Below are positions 29,354-38,585 of a stretch of 64,000 nt of DNA, one piece after another. Made by a program: the position numbers and the translations under genes. The stretch lies in the NCBI RefSeq assembly GCF_900100955.1, contig NZ_FNCC01000015.1:36419-100418 (forward strand), in the 5' to 3' direction. The notes under the pieces were generated by a model. That model had not been told where the DNA came from. It searched no databases and was given only the letters and a program-made list of their open reading frames with translations. The DNA comes from Lentzea fradiae. GTDB lineage: Bacteria > Actinomycetota > Actinomycetes > Mycobacteriales > Pseudonocardiaceae. The number at the start of each line of letters is the position of its first letter. Position 1 is the stretch's first letter.

Positions 29354-29917
29354 TCAGGCGGCCACGAGCTGCGGCTCTTCCGCCGCACGCCGCGACGAGG
29401 CCCAGGCCAGCCACACGCAGCCGACGAGCACCAGCACACCGTGCACGATCCGGACGGCGGGCGGGGTGAAGAACTGCGGCAGGAACAACGCGAACCCCGC
29501 CGCGAACAGGACCGCGGGCGCGGTCCGCAGCTTCAGCGCGACGAGCACCGCGGCGACTCCCATCGTCACGAGCCCGGCGCCGAAGGTCGTGATGGCGAAC
29601 GGGTTGTAGCGGACCGCCTCGGCCAGTTCGAGGACGTTCGGCTGGGTGGCGAGCTCGTGCAGCGCGAAGTCCTCCGCGCCGTAGTAGGGCAGCGTGAGCC
29701 CGGCGCCGACCCAGAACGTGACCGCGGCGGTGCGGTGGACCTCCAGCAGCGCGATCGGCACCAGGATGAAGCCGATCATGGCGAAGAGGTGCGAGAGGAC
29801 CCACGCCTGCGACCCCATCGCGGCCGCGGCGCCCTGGGCGGTTGTCTCGTCCTCCCACGGCCGCAGCAGCGGGTAGAGCAGGAACAGCAGGCCGGCGGCG
29901 GTGAGCGTCCACTTCAT
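29354..29917 (-). CDS. Integral membrane protein, TetR-regulated
   Basis: A 187-residue protein with about five membrane helices (WTLTAAGLLFLLYPLL, HLFAMIGFILVPIALLEV, AAVTFWVGAGLTLPY, FGAGLVTMGVAAVLVAL, VLFAAGFALFLPQF) and a Cys-containing last helix ending WLAWASSRRAAEE. No family is recognised. A GGGGGAA site precedes ATG 29917, which overlaps the TetR stop by ATGA, so it is translated with the regulator and presumably under its control. It could help with drug or lipid handling, but nothing shows this directly. Confidence 0.7.
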   Translation of the reverse strand: MKWTLTAAGLLFLLYPLLRPWEDETTAQGAAAAMGSQAWVLSHLFAMIGFILVPIALLEVHRTAAVTFWVGAGLTLPYYGAEDFALHELATQPNVLELAEAVRYNPFAITTFGAGLVTMGVAAVLVALKLRTAPAVLFAAGFALFLPQFFTPPAVRIVHGVLVLVGCVWLAWASSRRAAEEPQLVAA

Positions 29918-30477
29918 GACTTCCCCCTGAGATCGTCGAGATACATCCGGATGAGCTGGTCGTAGGTGTCGTCGAGGCCCTCCGGCAGCCCGAAGCCGCC
30001 CTCCGCCTCGATGGACGCGAAGCCGTGCACGATCACCCGCAGTCGTCGCGTGGCGTGGACGGCCTCCGAGCCCTCCAGTCCGTAGCCGCGCAACGTCGCG
30101 AACATGACCTCCATGAGCTTCCTGCCCGCGGCGCCCTGGATCTCGTCGTGCAGCGGGTCCACCGGAACGGCCGAGTAGCGCTTCGGGTGCCGCACGACGT
30201 ACGCGCGGTAGGCGTGCATCAGCGCCGTGACGGCCTCGTCGCCGGACAGTCCCAGCACCGCGTCGGTGAACCACTCGGTCATGTTCTCCAGCACCCGCAC
30301 GCCGACGTGCGCCCGCAGCTCGGCGAGGCTCGCGACGTGCTTGTAGAGCGAGGGCGCGGCGACACCGGTCCGGGTGGCGACGGCGGCGAGCGTGAGCCCT
30401 TCGACGCCGTGTTCGTCGACCAGGTCCAGTGCGGCGTCCACGACCTTGGCGGGAGTGAGACGGTTTCGAGCAACCAT
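29914..30477 (-). CDS. TetR-family repressor
   Basis: A 187-residue repressor. The N-terminal helix-turn-helix is LTLAAVATRTGVAAPSLYKH (about residues 30-50). The C-terminal ligand domain resembles the WHG type, with MHAYRAYVVRHPKRYSAV and a late VHGFASIEAEGGFGLP. ATG 30477 is chosen because the DNA-binding domain starts directly after it (MVARNRLTPAKVVDAAL). A 21-bp palindrome seven bases upstream is almost certainly its own operator, so the two-gene unit is autoregulated. Confidence 0.92.
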   Translation of the reverse strand: MVARNRLTPAKVVDAALDLVDEHGVEGLTLAAVATRTGVAAPSLYKHVASLAELRAHVGVRVLENMTEWFTDAVLGLSGDEAVTALMHAYRAYVVRHPKRYSAVPVDPLHDEIQGAAGRKLMEVMFATLRGYGLEGSEAVHATRRLRVIVHGFASIEAEGGFGLPEGLDDTYDQLIRMYLDDLRGKS

Positions 30478-30483
30478 AGCTGT

Positions 30484-30504
30484 GAAGCTAATGCCATTAG
30501 CTTC
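30484..30504. promoter_or_regulatory. 21-bp palindromic TetR operator
   Basis: GAAGCTAATG, one central base, CATTAGCTTC: a perfect 10-bp inverted repeat starting seven bases upstream of the TetR start codon. It covers the expected promoter -10 region, so binding would block transcription of the TetR/membrane-protein unit. Confidence 0.85.
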
Positions 30505-30605
30505 TCTCGTCAAGCCGACGAAGTGGTCTGAACCTGTGGCACACCCCAGCGCTGTCATCGACGAGTTGAGACGCCCCGAACTCGCTGGTCAGGAGCTGGA
30601 TTCCT

Positions 30606-30619
30606 TGAGAGCGCTCTCA
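30606..30619. promoter_or_regulatory. 14-bp LacI-type palindrome upstream of the glucanase
   Basis: TGAGAGCGCTCTCA is perfectly palindromic and close to the TGGGAGCGCTCCCA form bound by CebR-like LacI repressors in actinomycetes. It lies 105 bp before the GH16 gene, as expected for substrate-induced secreted glycosidases. Confidence 0.8.
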
Positions 30620-30724
30620 TACGCCAAAAAGATGAAAAGGTTTACACGTTGACCGGGGGTCACGGCGTGGCAACACTTCTGAACCACTGGGCGCAACAAC
30701 TAAACACCCGGAAAGGTCGGTTCG

Positions 30725-31945
30725 ATGCTTCGACGCATCGGGACGGGCCTCGCCGCCGCCGTCATGGTGGCCGCGGGGATCACCGTTGCCACCACCAGCC
30801 AAGCTCCCCCTGCCAACGCGGCGGTGACCTGGGCCGACGAGTTCAACGCTCCCGCCGGCACCGGTGTCGACGGCAGCAAGTGGCAAATGGAAGTGGGCAA
30901 CAACAACGGCAACAACAAGGAACACCAGTGGTACCAGTCGGGTACCTCGAACGCGGCGCACGACGGCCAGGGCAACCTGGTCATCACCGCCAAGCGCGAG
31001 AACCCCGGCAACTACCAGTGCTGGTACGGGCGGTGCCAGTACACCTCCGCCCGCATCAACACCGCGGGCAAGTTCACCCAGACCTACGGCCGGTTCGAAG
31101 CGCGCATGAAGATGCCGCGCGGCCAGGGGATCTGGCCCGCGTTCTGGATGCTCGGTGCCGACATCAACACCGGGAACCCGTGGCCGGGCTCCGGTGAGAT
31201 CGACATCATGGAGTTCCTGGGACACCAGACGAACACCGTGTACGGCACCATCCACGGCCCCGGCTACAGCGGCGGCGGTGGCCTGTCCCACCAGTACAAC
31301 GGCCCGAACTTCGCCGACGGCTTCCACACCTTCGCCGTCGACTGGCGACCCGGCGAGATCGTCTGGTCCGTCGACGGCCAGGTCTACGGCCGCAAGACGG
31401 AGGCCGACCTCGGTGGCCGCCAGTGGGTCTTCAACAAGCCGTTCTTCATCGTCATCAACCTCGCGGTCGGTGGCGAGTGGCCCGGCTACCCCGACGGCAG
31501 CACGACGTTCCCGCAGCAGCTCGTGATCGACTGGGTCCGCGTCTCCAACGACACGCCGTCCGGCGGCGGTGGTTCGGAGATCCGCGGCATCGGCGGCAAG
31601 TGCCTCGACGTGGCGTGGGCGAACACCGCCAACGGCACGCCGGTCCAGGTCGTCGGCTGCAACGGCAACACGGCCCAGAAGTGGAGCCGTCCCGGCGACG
31701 GCACGATCCGCGCACTGGGCAAGTGCCTCGACGTGAGCGGCAGCGGCACCTCGAACGGGACAGTGGTCCAGCTGTGGGACTGCAACGGGACGGGTGCGCA
31801 GCAATGGGTCGTCACCGGAGCCAAGGACATAGTCAACCCCCAGGCCAACAAGTGCCTGGACACGGTGGGCGGCTCCGCCAACGACGGAACGAAGACCCAC
31901 ATCTGGGAGTGCCTCGGCGTCTCCAGTCAGAAGTGGACGGTCTGA
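30725..31945 (+). CDS. Secreted GH16 beta-1,3-glucanase with ricin-type lectin (CBM13) domain
   Basis: A 406-residue secreted enzyme. The Sec signal covers residues 1-33 (NAA). Residues about 34-278 are a GH16 domain with the catalytic signature EIDIME (Glu158 nucleophile, Asp160, Glu163 acid/base) and the laminarinase-like RGQGIWPAFWMLG. A Gly/Ser linker follows. Residues about 283-406 form a ricin-type beta-trefoil with three KCLD and QxW repeats (AQKW, AQQW, SQKW). It should cut beta-1,3-glucan such as fungal wall or laminarin outside the cell. The upstream LacI-type palindrome implies sugar-dependent repression. Its length is typical of actinomycete laminarinases. Confidence 0.93.
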   Translation: MLRRIGTGLAAAVMVAAGITVATTSQAPPANAAVTWADEFNAPAGTGVDGSKWQMEVGNNNGNNKEHQWYQSGTSNAAHDGQGNLVITAKRENPGNYQCWYGRCQYTSARINTAGKFTQTYGRFEARMKMPRGQGIWPAFWMLGADINTGNPWPGSGEIDIMEFLGHQTNTVYGTIHGPGYSGGGGLSHQYNGPNFADGFHTFAVDWRPGEIVWSVDGQVYGRKTEADLGGRQWVFNKPFFIVINLAVGGEWPGYPDGSTTFPQQLVIDWVRVSNDTPSGGGGSEIRGIGGKCLDVAWANTANGTPVQVVGCNGNTAQKWSRPGDGTIRALGKCLDVSGSGTSNGTVVQLWDCNGTGAQQWVVTGAKDIVNPQANKCLDTVGGSANDGTKTHIWECLGVSSQKWTV

Positions 31946-31992
31946 TGTCTCTCCCCGTCGGGCCGGCCACGGTCTGACGGGGAGCACCACCT

Positions 31993-32027
31993 CGATGGAC
32001 GCGAACCTCCCGGGTTCGCGTCCATCG
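31993..32027. terminator. Bidirectional hairpin terminator
   Basis: A perfect 15-bp stem (31993-32007 and 32013-32027) with a five-base loop between the convergent glucanase and cyclodeaminase genes. A second stem (CTCCCCGTC/GACGGGGAG) lies just before it at about 31949-31984. Confidence 0.85.
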
Positions 32028-32032
32028 TCGTC

Positions 32033-32890
32033 TCAGGCGAGCAGCCGGGCCACGGCCCAGTCCTGCACCGCGACGCCGACCGACTTGAACACCGTCCGCC
32101 CCTGCCGCAACGGCGGGTTCCCCAGCGCCGCGCCGAGCTCGACGAGCGCCTCCAGCCGCAGCACGCCCGACCGCACCGCCCGGATGATCTCCCCCGCCTC
32201 GCTCAGCGCCGCCTCGACCTGGTCCACCACGACGACCTCGGCGGTCGCCAGCAGCTCCTGCGGCAGCTCCCGCATCACCGGCCGGTACGACCCGATCGCG
32301 TTGACGTGCACCCGTTCCTTCAGCGCGTCGCACGAGAACAACGGCACCGTCGACGCCGTCGCGCAGCACACGACGTCGGCGCTGTCGACGGCATCCTCCG
32401 CGCCGCTCGCGACGTCCATCACCGTGTCCGGCAGCTCGTCGCGCAGCCCCTCCAGCAACGCCTCCGCCTTGCCGGGGTTGCGGTTGAACACGACGAGCTT
32501 CTTCAACGGCCGCACCGCGTGCACCGCCCGGACCTGGTCCGCCGCCTGCGCCCCGGCACCCAGCAGCGCGAGGTGCGACGCGTCCTCCTCGGCCAGCAGG
32601 TCCGTCGCCACGCCGACGACCGCACCGGTCCGCAGCGTGGTGAGCGGCACCGCGTCCGTGACGAACTGGCCTCCCGGGTGCGAGTAGACGAGCGTGCCGG
32701 TGATGACCGGGTCCCGCTCGAGTTCGATGCTGACCACCTTCACGGCCGTCGACGCGGTCGGCCGGTGGTGCACCGCCATGACGAGGGACCGGCTGTCGCC
32801 GAAGGCGTGCCGCGGCGGCAGGTCGAACTCACCCGCCGTCAGCCCGGCGAACGCCTCCCTGACGGCAGCGATCGCTGCGGGCATGGTCAT
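32033..32890 (-). CDS. Ornithine cyclodeaminase/mu-crystallin family protein
   Basis: A 285-residue NAD(P)-binding enzyme of the ornithine cyclodeaminase family, with the Rossmann loop LALLGAGAQAADQVRAVHAV and the family segments VNAIGSYRPVMRELP and VVDQVEAALSEAGEII. Members include ornithine cyclodeaminase, alanine dehydrogenase and ketimine reductases, so the exact reaction is open. It is about 30 residues shorter at the N-terminus than many homologues; ATG 32890 (or 32884) is the only sensible start. It stands alone behind a bidirectional terminator. Confidence 0.85.
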   Translation of the reverse strand: MTMPAAIAAVREAFAGLTAGEFDLPPRHAFGDSRSLVMAVHHRPTASTAVKVVSIELERDPVITGTLVYSHPGGQFVTDAVPLTTLRTGAVVGVATDLLAEEDASHLALLGAGAQAADQVRAVHAVRPLKKLVVFNRNPGKAEALLEGLRDELPDTVMDVASGAEDAVDSADVVCCATASTVPLFSCDALKERVHVNAIGSYRPVMRELPQELLATAEVVVVDQVEAALSEAGEIIRAVRSGVLRLEALVELGAALGNPPLRQGRTVFKSVGVAVQDWAVARLLA

Positions 32891-33011
32891 GGTTCGGATG
32901 GTAACGACCGGGTGAAATTCCCGGCGCACCACGGCTGACCTCCCCCGTTCCGGTGGCACAACGATCGGCCACCGATGGAATGGACGAACTCCAAGCCACA
33001 CCATCAGAACC

Positions 33012-33224
33012 GTGAAGTTTCGTTGGACGCCCCACGAGGGGCAGCGTCACGCCATCCGCGACGAGCCGGCCGGAGGACAGCTCCTCGAGACGTTGTGCGG
33101 CCACCCGTTCGAACCCCACCAGCTCAGCCTGTGGCGGGACAAGATCGTGTGGCCGACCTGCCGGGCGTGCGACGGCATCTGGCGCGAGAGCGAGGGGATC
33201 CTGCCATGGCCACGGAAGTCCTGA
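33012..33224 (+). CDS. Small zinc-finger-like protein
   Basis: A 70-residue protein with two Cys/His clusters, ETLCGHPFEPHQ and WPTCRACDGIWRE, which can bind zinc. The opening KFRWTPHEGQRHAI is a pattern I recall from small zinc-finger proteins of Pseudonocardiaceae. Function unknown. GTG 33012 is the start. It overlaps the following 83-residue gene by 19 nt, so they form a unit. Confidence 0.75.
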   Translation: MKFRWTPHEGQRHAIRDEPAGGQLLETLCGHPFEPHQLSLWRDKIVWPTCRACDGIWRESEGILPWPRKS

Positions 33225-33457
33225 CGGAGGACCTCCTCCGCTTCTCCCTGCAACGGCTGTCACGCGAGGTGGTGAAGACCTGTCCCCAGTTCGGTGAACT
33301 GCTCGCGCAGAACCTGTTGCGCACGTGCGGTCTCGTCCCCGATCCGGAACGGGCCGCGCACTACCGCGAGCTGGGCACGTTGCTCCTCGGCCTCGGCCGG
33401 TTGTACCTGGACGAGGCCGACGTGCTCACGTCGGTGGAGCAGCCGCCCGCTCGTTAG
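33206..33457 (+). CDS. Small helical protein paired with the zinc-finger protein
   Basis: An 83-residue, mostly helical protein (LLRFSLQRLSREVVKTCPQFGELLAQNL in two stretches) of no recognised family. ATG 33206 has GAGGGG upstream and starts inside the end of the zinc-finger gene. The tight overlap suggests the two act together; the function is unknown. Confidence 0.65.
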   Translation: MATEVLTEDLLRFSLQRLSREVVKTCPQFGELLAQNLLRTCGLVPDPERAAHYRELGTLLLGLGRLYLDEADVLTSVEQPPAR

Positions 33458-33492
33458 GCGGATCTTCACCGGCCGGGGCTAGGTTCCGCGGT

Positions 33493-36400
33493 GTGACGAG
33501 ACGTGCACTCGCGGTGATCCTCGCCGCCGCCCTGCTGACTCCCGTTCCTCCCGCTCGCGCGGACATCACCCGGCGCATCGAGACGGAGCGGACCGAGCAG
33601 CCGGTCGCGCCCGGCGTCACGCTCAGCTCGTTCGACTGGTACGAGGAGGACAGCTGGATCCGCGGCGACGCGCTCGCGGTCGACCTCACCCTGGCCCAGG
33701 CCGGGTACGTCGACCCGGGCGAGGTCGCGCGGGCCGCTCCGCTGTCCTCCCAGGCCACCAGGGCCGTCGCGGTGGTCAACGGCGACTTCTTCGACATCGG
33801 CAACAGCAACGCGCCCGAAGGCGTCGGAATCCAGGACGGCGTCCTGCGCAAGTCGGGGCACGGACGCGCGGCGGGCATCGACGCGGCGGGCGTCGGCAGC
33901 GTCATGGAGACGTTCTTCGAGGGCACGCTCAACGGGACGCACGAGCTGACACAGCTCAACAGCGCGCGCATCGACGTGGACGGCATCGGAGTCTTCAACC
34001 CGTTGTGGGGCACGTACAGCCGAGCGCGCGCGACTCAGGGCGCCACCAACACAGCGGAGGTGCTCGTCGTGGACGACGTCGTCCAGGAGGTGACGACGCC
34101 AGGCGACAAACCCATCGGCGGGTACGCGCTCGTCGGCCGTGAGAAGGGCGCGGACGTGCTCAAAGCGCTCAAACCCGGCGACCGGGTCGACGTCACCTAC
34201 CGCAACCGCACCAGCGACGGCAGCACCCCCAGGACGGCCATCGGCGGTCGGCAGCTGCTGGTCGACGACGGCAGGAACGTCGCACCGGACGACGCGGTGC
34301 ACCCGCGCACCGCGGTCGGGTTCTCCCGGGACGGCAAGAGGATGTTCCTGCTGACCGTCGACGGACGGCAGGGTGAGCACCTGCCGGGCCTGGACCTCCG
34401 CGACCTCGCCGACGCGATGATCGAGCTCGGCGCCCACAACGCCCTCAACCTCGACGGCGGCGGCTCGTCGACGATGCTCGCCCGCGAACCCGGCACCACG
34501 AAGCTCAGGACCGTCAACACGCCCTCCGACGGCGTGGAGCGCCCCGTCGCGAACGGGCTCGCGCTGTACGCGCCCGCCGGTTCCGGCCGCCTCACCGGGT
34601 TCGACGTCCGCACGGTCAGCGACCGCGTCTTTCCCGGCATGACCAGGAGGATGACCGTCCGCGCCCACGACGAGACGTACGGCCCGGCGTCCGGCGGCCA
34701 CCTCAGCCGCGCGACCGGCGGCTGGGCGATCGGCGACACCTTCCACGCCGGGTCACGCCCGGGACCGGCGTCGTTCACCGCGTCGAGCGGCGGCACGTCG
34801 AGGACCGCCGAGCTCACCGTGCTGGGCGAGCTGGCGAGGCTGGCCCCCGCCGAGCCGCGGATCGCGCTCCGCGAGGGCGAGTCGAAGCCGTTGCGCGTCA
34901 ACGGCTTCGACGCCAGGGGGTTCGGCGCCCCGCTCGAACGCGCCGACCTCGACCTCCGCTACGACCGCGAGGTCGTCCACGTCACCCCGGATCTCCAGGT
35001 CCAGGCCCTCAAGCCGGGTGCCACCACGGTCACGGTGCTGGCCGGCGGGAAGGAGACCCGGCTCGCGGTCACCGTCGGCGCCGAGGAGGTCCCGCTCGCC
35101 ACGTTCGACAACGCTCCACAGTGGACCTTCGGCTCGGCGAGGGCGACCGGGTCGGTCGCACCGGAGCCCGCCGGGCACACCGGGCAGGGGCTGCGGCTGG
35201 GCTACGACTTCACCCGCTCGACCGGGACCCGGACCGCGTACGCCGTGCCGCCGGAGCCGATCCAGGTCGGCGGGCAACCCCTGTCGCTCGCCGCCTGGGT
35301 CCTCGGCGGCGGCCGGGGTGAGTGGACCGCGTTCACCGTCGTGGACGCGGCAGGCCGGTCGCGGGCGCTCTACGGCCCGTACGTCACCTGGGAGGGCTGG
35401 CAGCGGATCGAGGTGCCGGTGCCACCGGAGCTGGAGTTCCCCGTCCAGGTCACCAGGTTCACCGCGATCGAGACCAAGGCGGACCGCTCCTACACCGGTG
35501 AGCTCGTCGTCGACGACGTCACCGCGCACGTGCCGCCCGCGGTCGCCCTGCCCCCGGCACCGGTCCCGGAGGCGGACGTGATCGGCCCGGCGCGGGGCTG
35601 GACGTTCGCCGTCATGTCCGACGCGCAGTTCGTCGCCCGCGACCCCGACAGCGACCTGGTGCGGTCCGCGCGCAGGACGCTGCGCGAGATCAGGGCGTCC
35701 GGGGCCGAGTTCGTCGTGGTCAACGGCGACCTGGTCGACGAGGCGTCCCCCGCGGACCTCGCGCTGGCGCACCGGGTCCTCGACGAGGAGCTGGGCGGCT
35801 TTCCCTGGTACTACGTGCCGGGCAACCACGAGATCATGGGACCGGGGACGATCGAGAACTTCCGCCGCGAGTTCGGCGTCACCCACCGCACGTTCGACCA
35901 CAGGGGCACCCGGTTCGTGCTGCTCGACTCGTCGACCGGGACGCTGCGCGGCGGCGGCCTCGGCCAGGTGGAGATGCTGCGCACGGCGTTGCGGACCACG
36001 AAGGGCCAAGCCGTCGTGCTGATGCACCACCCGCTCGACGACCCGACACCCGCGCGCACGAGCCAGCTGTCCGACCGGCTGGAAGCCGCCTACCTGTACC
36101 GCCTGCTGTCCGAACGGGACGGGCCCACGACGTTCGTCGGCGGCCACGCCGGCGGCTTCCACGCGTCCACAGTGGACGGTGTGCCGCACGTCGTCAACGG
36201 CAACTCCGGCAAGGCACCCGCCGACCCGGACGGGTTCACCGGCTGGACGCTCTTCGGCGTCGATGCCGGGACGGTGAGCGCCGAGGTGCGGCCCCACGTG
36301 GACGCGCTCCAGGTGCACGCGCCCGCGCAGCTGAGCCCCGGCGCGCGGGAAACGGTTGCGGCCACGGTGAAACAGGGAACGCGGACGGTTCCGGTGCGGT

Positions 36401-36594
36401 ACCCGATACACGTGGTGTGGCAAGGGTCACGCGGCCTGCACATCGGTGACCCGTCGGGGCTGCGGCCGTGGCACGTGGCGCGGTTCGACCACGACTCGGG
36501 TGTCCTCATCGGAGTCCGGCCTGGTCAGGTCACCCTGTCCGCCACCGTGAACGGGGTGCGCGGCACCGCCGAGGTGCGGATCGGCCCGCGTTAG
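33493..36594 (+). CDS. Secreted phosphodiester glycosidase/metallophosphoesterase fusion
   Basis: A 1033-residue exported protein with a signal peptide (residues 1-25, PPARA). Residues about 90-370 match the phosphodiester glycosidase (NAGPA/DUF2233) domain, with AVVNGDFFDIGN and LNLDGGGSSTML. Residues about 380-680 are beta-rich Ig- and carbohydrate-module-like segments. Residues about 695-920 form a calcineurin-like metallophosphoesterase with VVNGDLVDE, VPGNHEI, LMHHPLDD and GGHAGGFH; the first metal motif reads SDAQF, so one usual His is replaced. The last 100 residues are another beta domain. It may strip sugar phosphodiesters from wall polymers. GTG 33493 is used because the signal peptide follows directly. 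Confidence 0.85.
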   Translation: MTRRALAVILAAALLTPVPPARADITRRIETERTEQPVAPGVTLSSFDWYEEDSWIRGDALAVDLTLAQAGYVDPGEVARAAPLSSQATRAVAVVNGDFFDIGNSNAPEGVGIQDGVLRKSGHGRAAGIDAAGVGSVMETFFEGTLNGTHELTQLNSARIDVDGIGVFNPLWGTYSRARATQGATNTAEVLVVDDVVQEVTTPGDKPIGGYALVGREKGADVLKALKPGDRVDVTYRNRTSDGSTPRTAIGGRQLLVDDGRNVAPDDAVHPRTAVGFSRDGKRMFLLTVDGRQGEHLPGLDLRDLADAMIELGAHNALNLDGGGSSTMLAREPGTTKLRTVNTPSDGVERPVANGLALYAPAGSGRLTGFDVRTVSDRVFPGMTRRMTVRAHDETYGPASGGHLSRATGGWAIGDTFHAGSRPGPASFTASSGGTSRTAELTVLGELARLAPAEPRIALREGESKPLRVNGFDARGFGAPLERADLDLRYDREVVHVTPDLQVQALKPGATTVTVLAGGKETRLAVTVGAEEVPLATFDNAPQWTFGSARATGSVAPEPAGHTGQGLRLGYDFTRSTGTRTAYAVPPEPIQVGGQPLSLAAWVLGGGRGEWTAFTVVDAAGRSRALYGPYVTWEGWQRIEVPVPPELEFPVQVTRFTAIETKADRSYTGELVVDDVTAHVPPAVALPPAPVPEADVIGPARGWTFAVMSDAQFVARDPDSDLVRSARRTLREIRASGAEFVVVNGDLVDEASPADLALAHRVLDEELGGFPWYYVPGNHEIMGPGTIENFRREFGVTHRTFDHRGTRFVLLDSSTGTLRGGGLGQVEMLRTALRTTKGQAVVLMHHPLDDPTPARTSQLSDRLEAAYLYRLLSERDGPTTFVGGHAGGFHASTVDGVPHVVNGNSGKAPADPDGFTGWTLFGVDAGTVSAEVRPHVDALQVHAPAQLSPGARETVAATVKQGTRTVPVRYPIHVVWQGSRGLHIGDPSGLRPWHVARFDHDSGVLIGVRPGQVTLSATVNGVRGTAEVRIGPR

Positions 36595-36651
36595 GCCGCG
36601 TGGGCCGGTCTGGGTGAGTGCGATGTGAGGCGGTGGGGGAAGATAGGGGTC

Positions 36652-38310
36652 ATGACCTCCGCCGACAACGGTTTCGCCGACCTGGGGCTGCGGCCCGACA
36701 TCCTCAACGCACTCACCACGCTGGGCTACGAGGAGCCGACGCCGATCCAGAGTGAAGCGATCCCGCCCCTGCTCGCGGGCAGCGACCTGCTCGGGCAGGC
36801 CGCCACGGGCACCGGCAAGACGGCGGCGTTCGCGCTGCCGCTGCTCGAACGCGTCGCCGACCGCATCGGCAAGGGCGAGAAGCCCCTCGCGCTCGTGCTG
36901 GCGCCCACCCGTGAACTGGCGGTGCAGGTCTCCGAGGCGGTGCACCGCTACGGCCGCCACATGGGAGCACGCGTGCTCCCGATCTACGGCGGCCAGCCGA
37001 TCGGGCGACAGCTGCGCGAGCTGTCCCGCGGCGTCGACGTGGTGGTGGCGACGCCCGGCCGCGCCATCGACCACCTTCAGCGCGGCACGCTGCAGCTGAG
37101 CGACCTGCAGGTCGTCGTGCTCGACGAGGCCGACGAGATGCTCGACATGGGCTTCGCGGAGGACATCGACGCGATCCTCGGCGAGGCCCCGGCGGAACGG
37201 CAGACCGTGCTGTTCTCGGCCACGATGCCGCCGCGCATCGACCGCATGGCGAAGAGCCACCTGCGCAACCCCGTGCTGATCCAGATCGAGCGCGAGAAGA
37301 CCGAGCCCGGCGAGGCGCCGCGCGTCCGGCAGACCGCCTACCTGGTGCGCCGCGAGCACAAGCCGGCCGCGCTGGGCCGCGTCCTGGACGTCGAGTCGCC
37401 GACCGCGGCCGTCGTCTTCTGCCGCACGCGCGACGAGGTCGACCAGCTCACCGAGACGCTCAACGGCCGCGGCTACCGCGCCGAGTCGCTGCACGGCGGC
37501 ATCAGCCAGGAGCAGCGCGACCGCGTGATGTCCCGCCTGCGCGGCGGCACCGCCGACCTGCTGGTGGCGACCGACGTCGCCGCCCGCGGCCTCGACATCG
37601 AGCAGCTCACGCACGTCGTCAACTACAACGTGCCGTCCGCGCCCGAGGCGTACACGCACCGCATCGGCCGGGTCGGCAGGGCGGGCCGCGAGGGCGTCGC
37701 GATCACCCTGGTCGAGCCGCGCGAGAACTCGATGCTCAAGACCATCGAGCGGGTCACCAAGACCAAGATCCCGATGGAGAAGGTGCCGACGGTCGCCGAC
37801 CTGCGCGCCCGGCAGCTGGAGCTGACCCGGTCGTCGCTGCACGAGTCGCTGATGGAGGACGACCTGTCGCGGTTCCGCGTCGTCGTCGAGACCCTGGCCG
37901 ACGAGTTCGACGTCATGGACATCGCGCTGGCCGCCGTGAAGCTCGCCCACGAGGCGTCCGGCGCCGCCGCGGACGAGGAGGAGATCCCGGAGGTCCGCCC
38001 GCGCGAGGACAGGCCGCGCCGCGAGAGCAGCTCGGGTCCGCGCCGCGAGCGCCGCGGCCCGTCCGAGGGCATGACGAGGCTGTTCCTGGGCGCCGGCCGT
38101 TCGTCGGGCATCCGGCCGCAGGACATCGTCGGCGCGATCACCGGCGAGACCGGCCTGAAGGGCCGCGACATCGGCGCGATCGAGATCGCCGACCGCTTCT
38201 CCCTGGTCGAGGTGCCCGGCCCCGCCGCGAACGAGGTCATCGAGCAGCTGCGCGACGCCACGATCAAGGGCAAGCGCGTCACCATCCGCCGCGAACGGCA
38301 GCCGCGTTGA
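36652..38310 (+). CDS. DEAD-box ATP-dependent RNA helicase (CsdA/DeaD-like)
   Basis: A 552-residue helicase with all core motifs: Q motif (EEPTPIQSEAI), Walker A (AATGTGKT), PTREL, ATPGR, DEAD, SAT, ATDVAARGLD and HRIGRVGRAGR. After the core (to about residue 380) comes an acidic/Arg-rich linker (about 440-475) and a C-terminal RNA-binding domain of the DbpA/CsdA type (about 480-550, MTRLFLGAGRSSGIRPQDIV). It should unwind structured RNA in ribosome assembly or mRNA turnover, often cold-linked. ATG 36652 lies after a purine-rich GGGGGAAGATAGGGG. It overlaps or abuts the small gene downstream. Confidence 0.93.
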   Translation: MTSADNGFADLGLRPDILNALTTLGYEEPTPIQSEAIPPLLAGSDLLGQAATGTGKTAAFALPLLERVADRIGKGEKPLALVLAPTRELAVQVSEAVHRYGRHMGARVLPIYGGQPIGRQLRELSRGVDVVVATPGRAIDHLQRGTLQLSDLQVVVLDEADEMLDMGFAEDIDAILGEAPAERQTVLFSATMPPRIDRMAKSHLRNPVLIQIEREKTEPGEAPRVRQTAYLVRREHKPAALGRVLDVESPTAAVVFCRTRDEVDQLTETLNGRGYRAESLHGGISQEQRDRVMSRLRGGTADLLVATDVAARGLDIEQLTHVVNYNVPSAPEAYTHRIGRVGRAGREGVAITLVEPRENSMLKTIERVTKTKIPMEKVPTVADLRARQLELTRSSLHESLMEDDLSRFRVVVETLADEFDVMDIALAAVKLAHEASGAAADEEEIPEVRPREDRPRRESSSGPRRERRGPSEGMTRLFLGAGRSSGIRPQDIVGAITGETGLKGRDIGAIEIADRFSLVEVPGPAANEVIEQLRDATIKGKRVTIRRERQPR

Positions 38311-38315
38311 CCCCC

Positions 38316-38570
38316 GTGAAGTTCCAGTACTTCGCCTGGCTCTCCGAGGACAAGGAGTCCGTGGAGGACGCGCGGGAGGTGGCGAGGATCGGCACGGGCA
38401 CCGACGGGCGCGCCGTGCAGGAGCGGTACACCGCCGAGCTCGGCTGGGTGCCCACGGACCTCGTCGACGAGGTGCAGGAGCTGCGTCGCATGGGCTGGCT
38501 GATGACGATCGACCCGTGGGAGGTCGAGCGCTTCAAGATCGCGCTCGCCCAGCGCGGGCCGCAGGTCTGA
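38316..38570 (+). CDS. Small conserved hypothetical protein downstream of the helicase
   Basis: An 84-residue protein starting VKFQYFAWLSEDKESVEDAR and ending DPWEVERFKIALAQRG. No family is recognised. An in-frame TTG at 38307 would give a 4-nt overlap with the helicase stop and add three residues; GTG 38316 fits the domain better. Either way it is co-transcribed with the helicase and ends at a strong hairpin. Confidence 0.6.
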   Translation: MKFQYFAWLSEDKESVEDAREVARIGTGTDGRAVQERYTAELGWVPTDLVDEVQELRRMGWLMTIDPWEVERFKIALAQRGPQV

Positions 38571-38585
38571 CAGGTACGGCACGGT

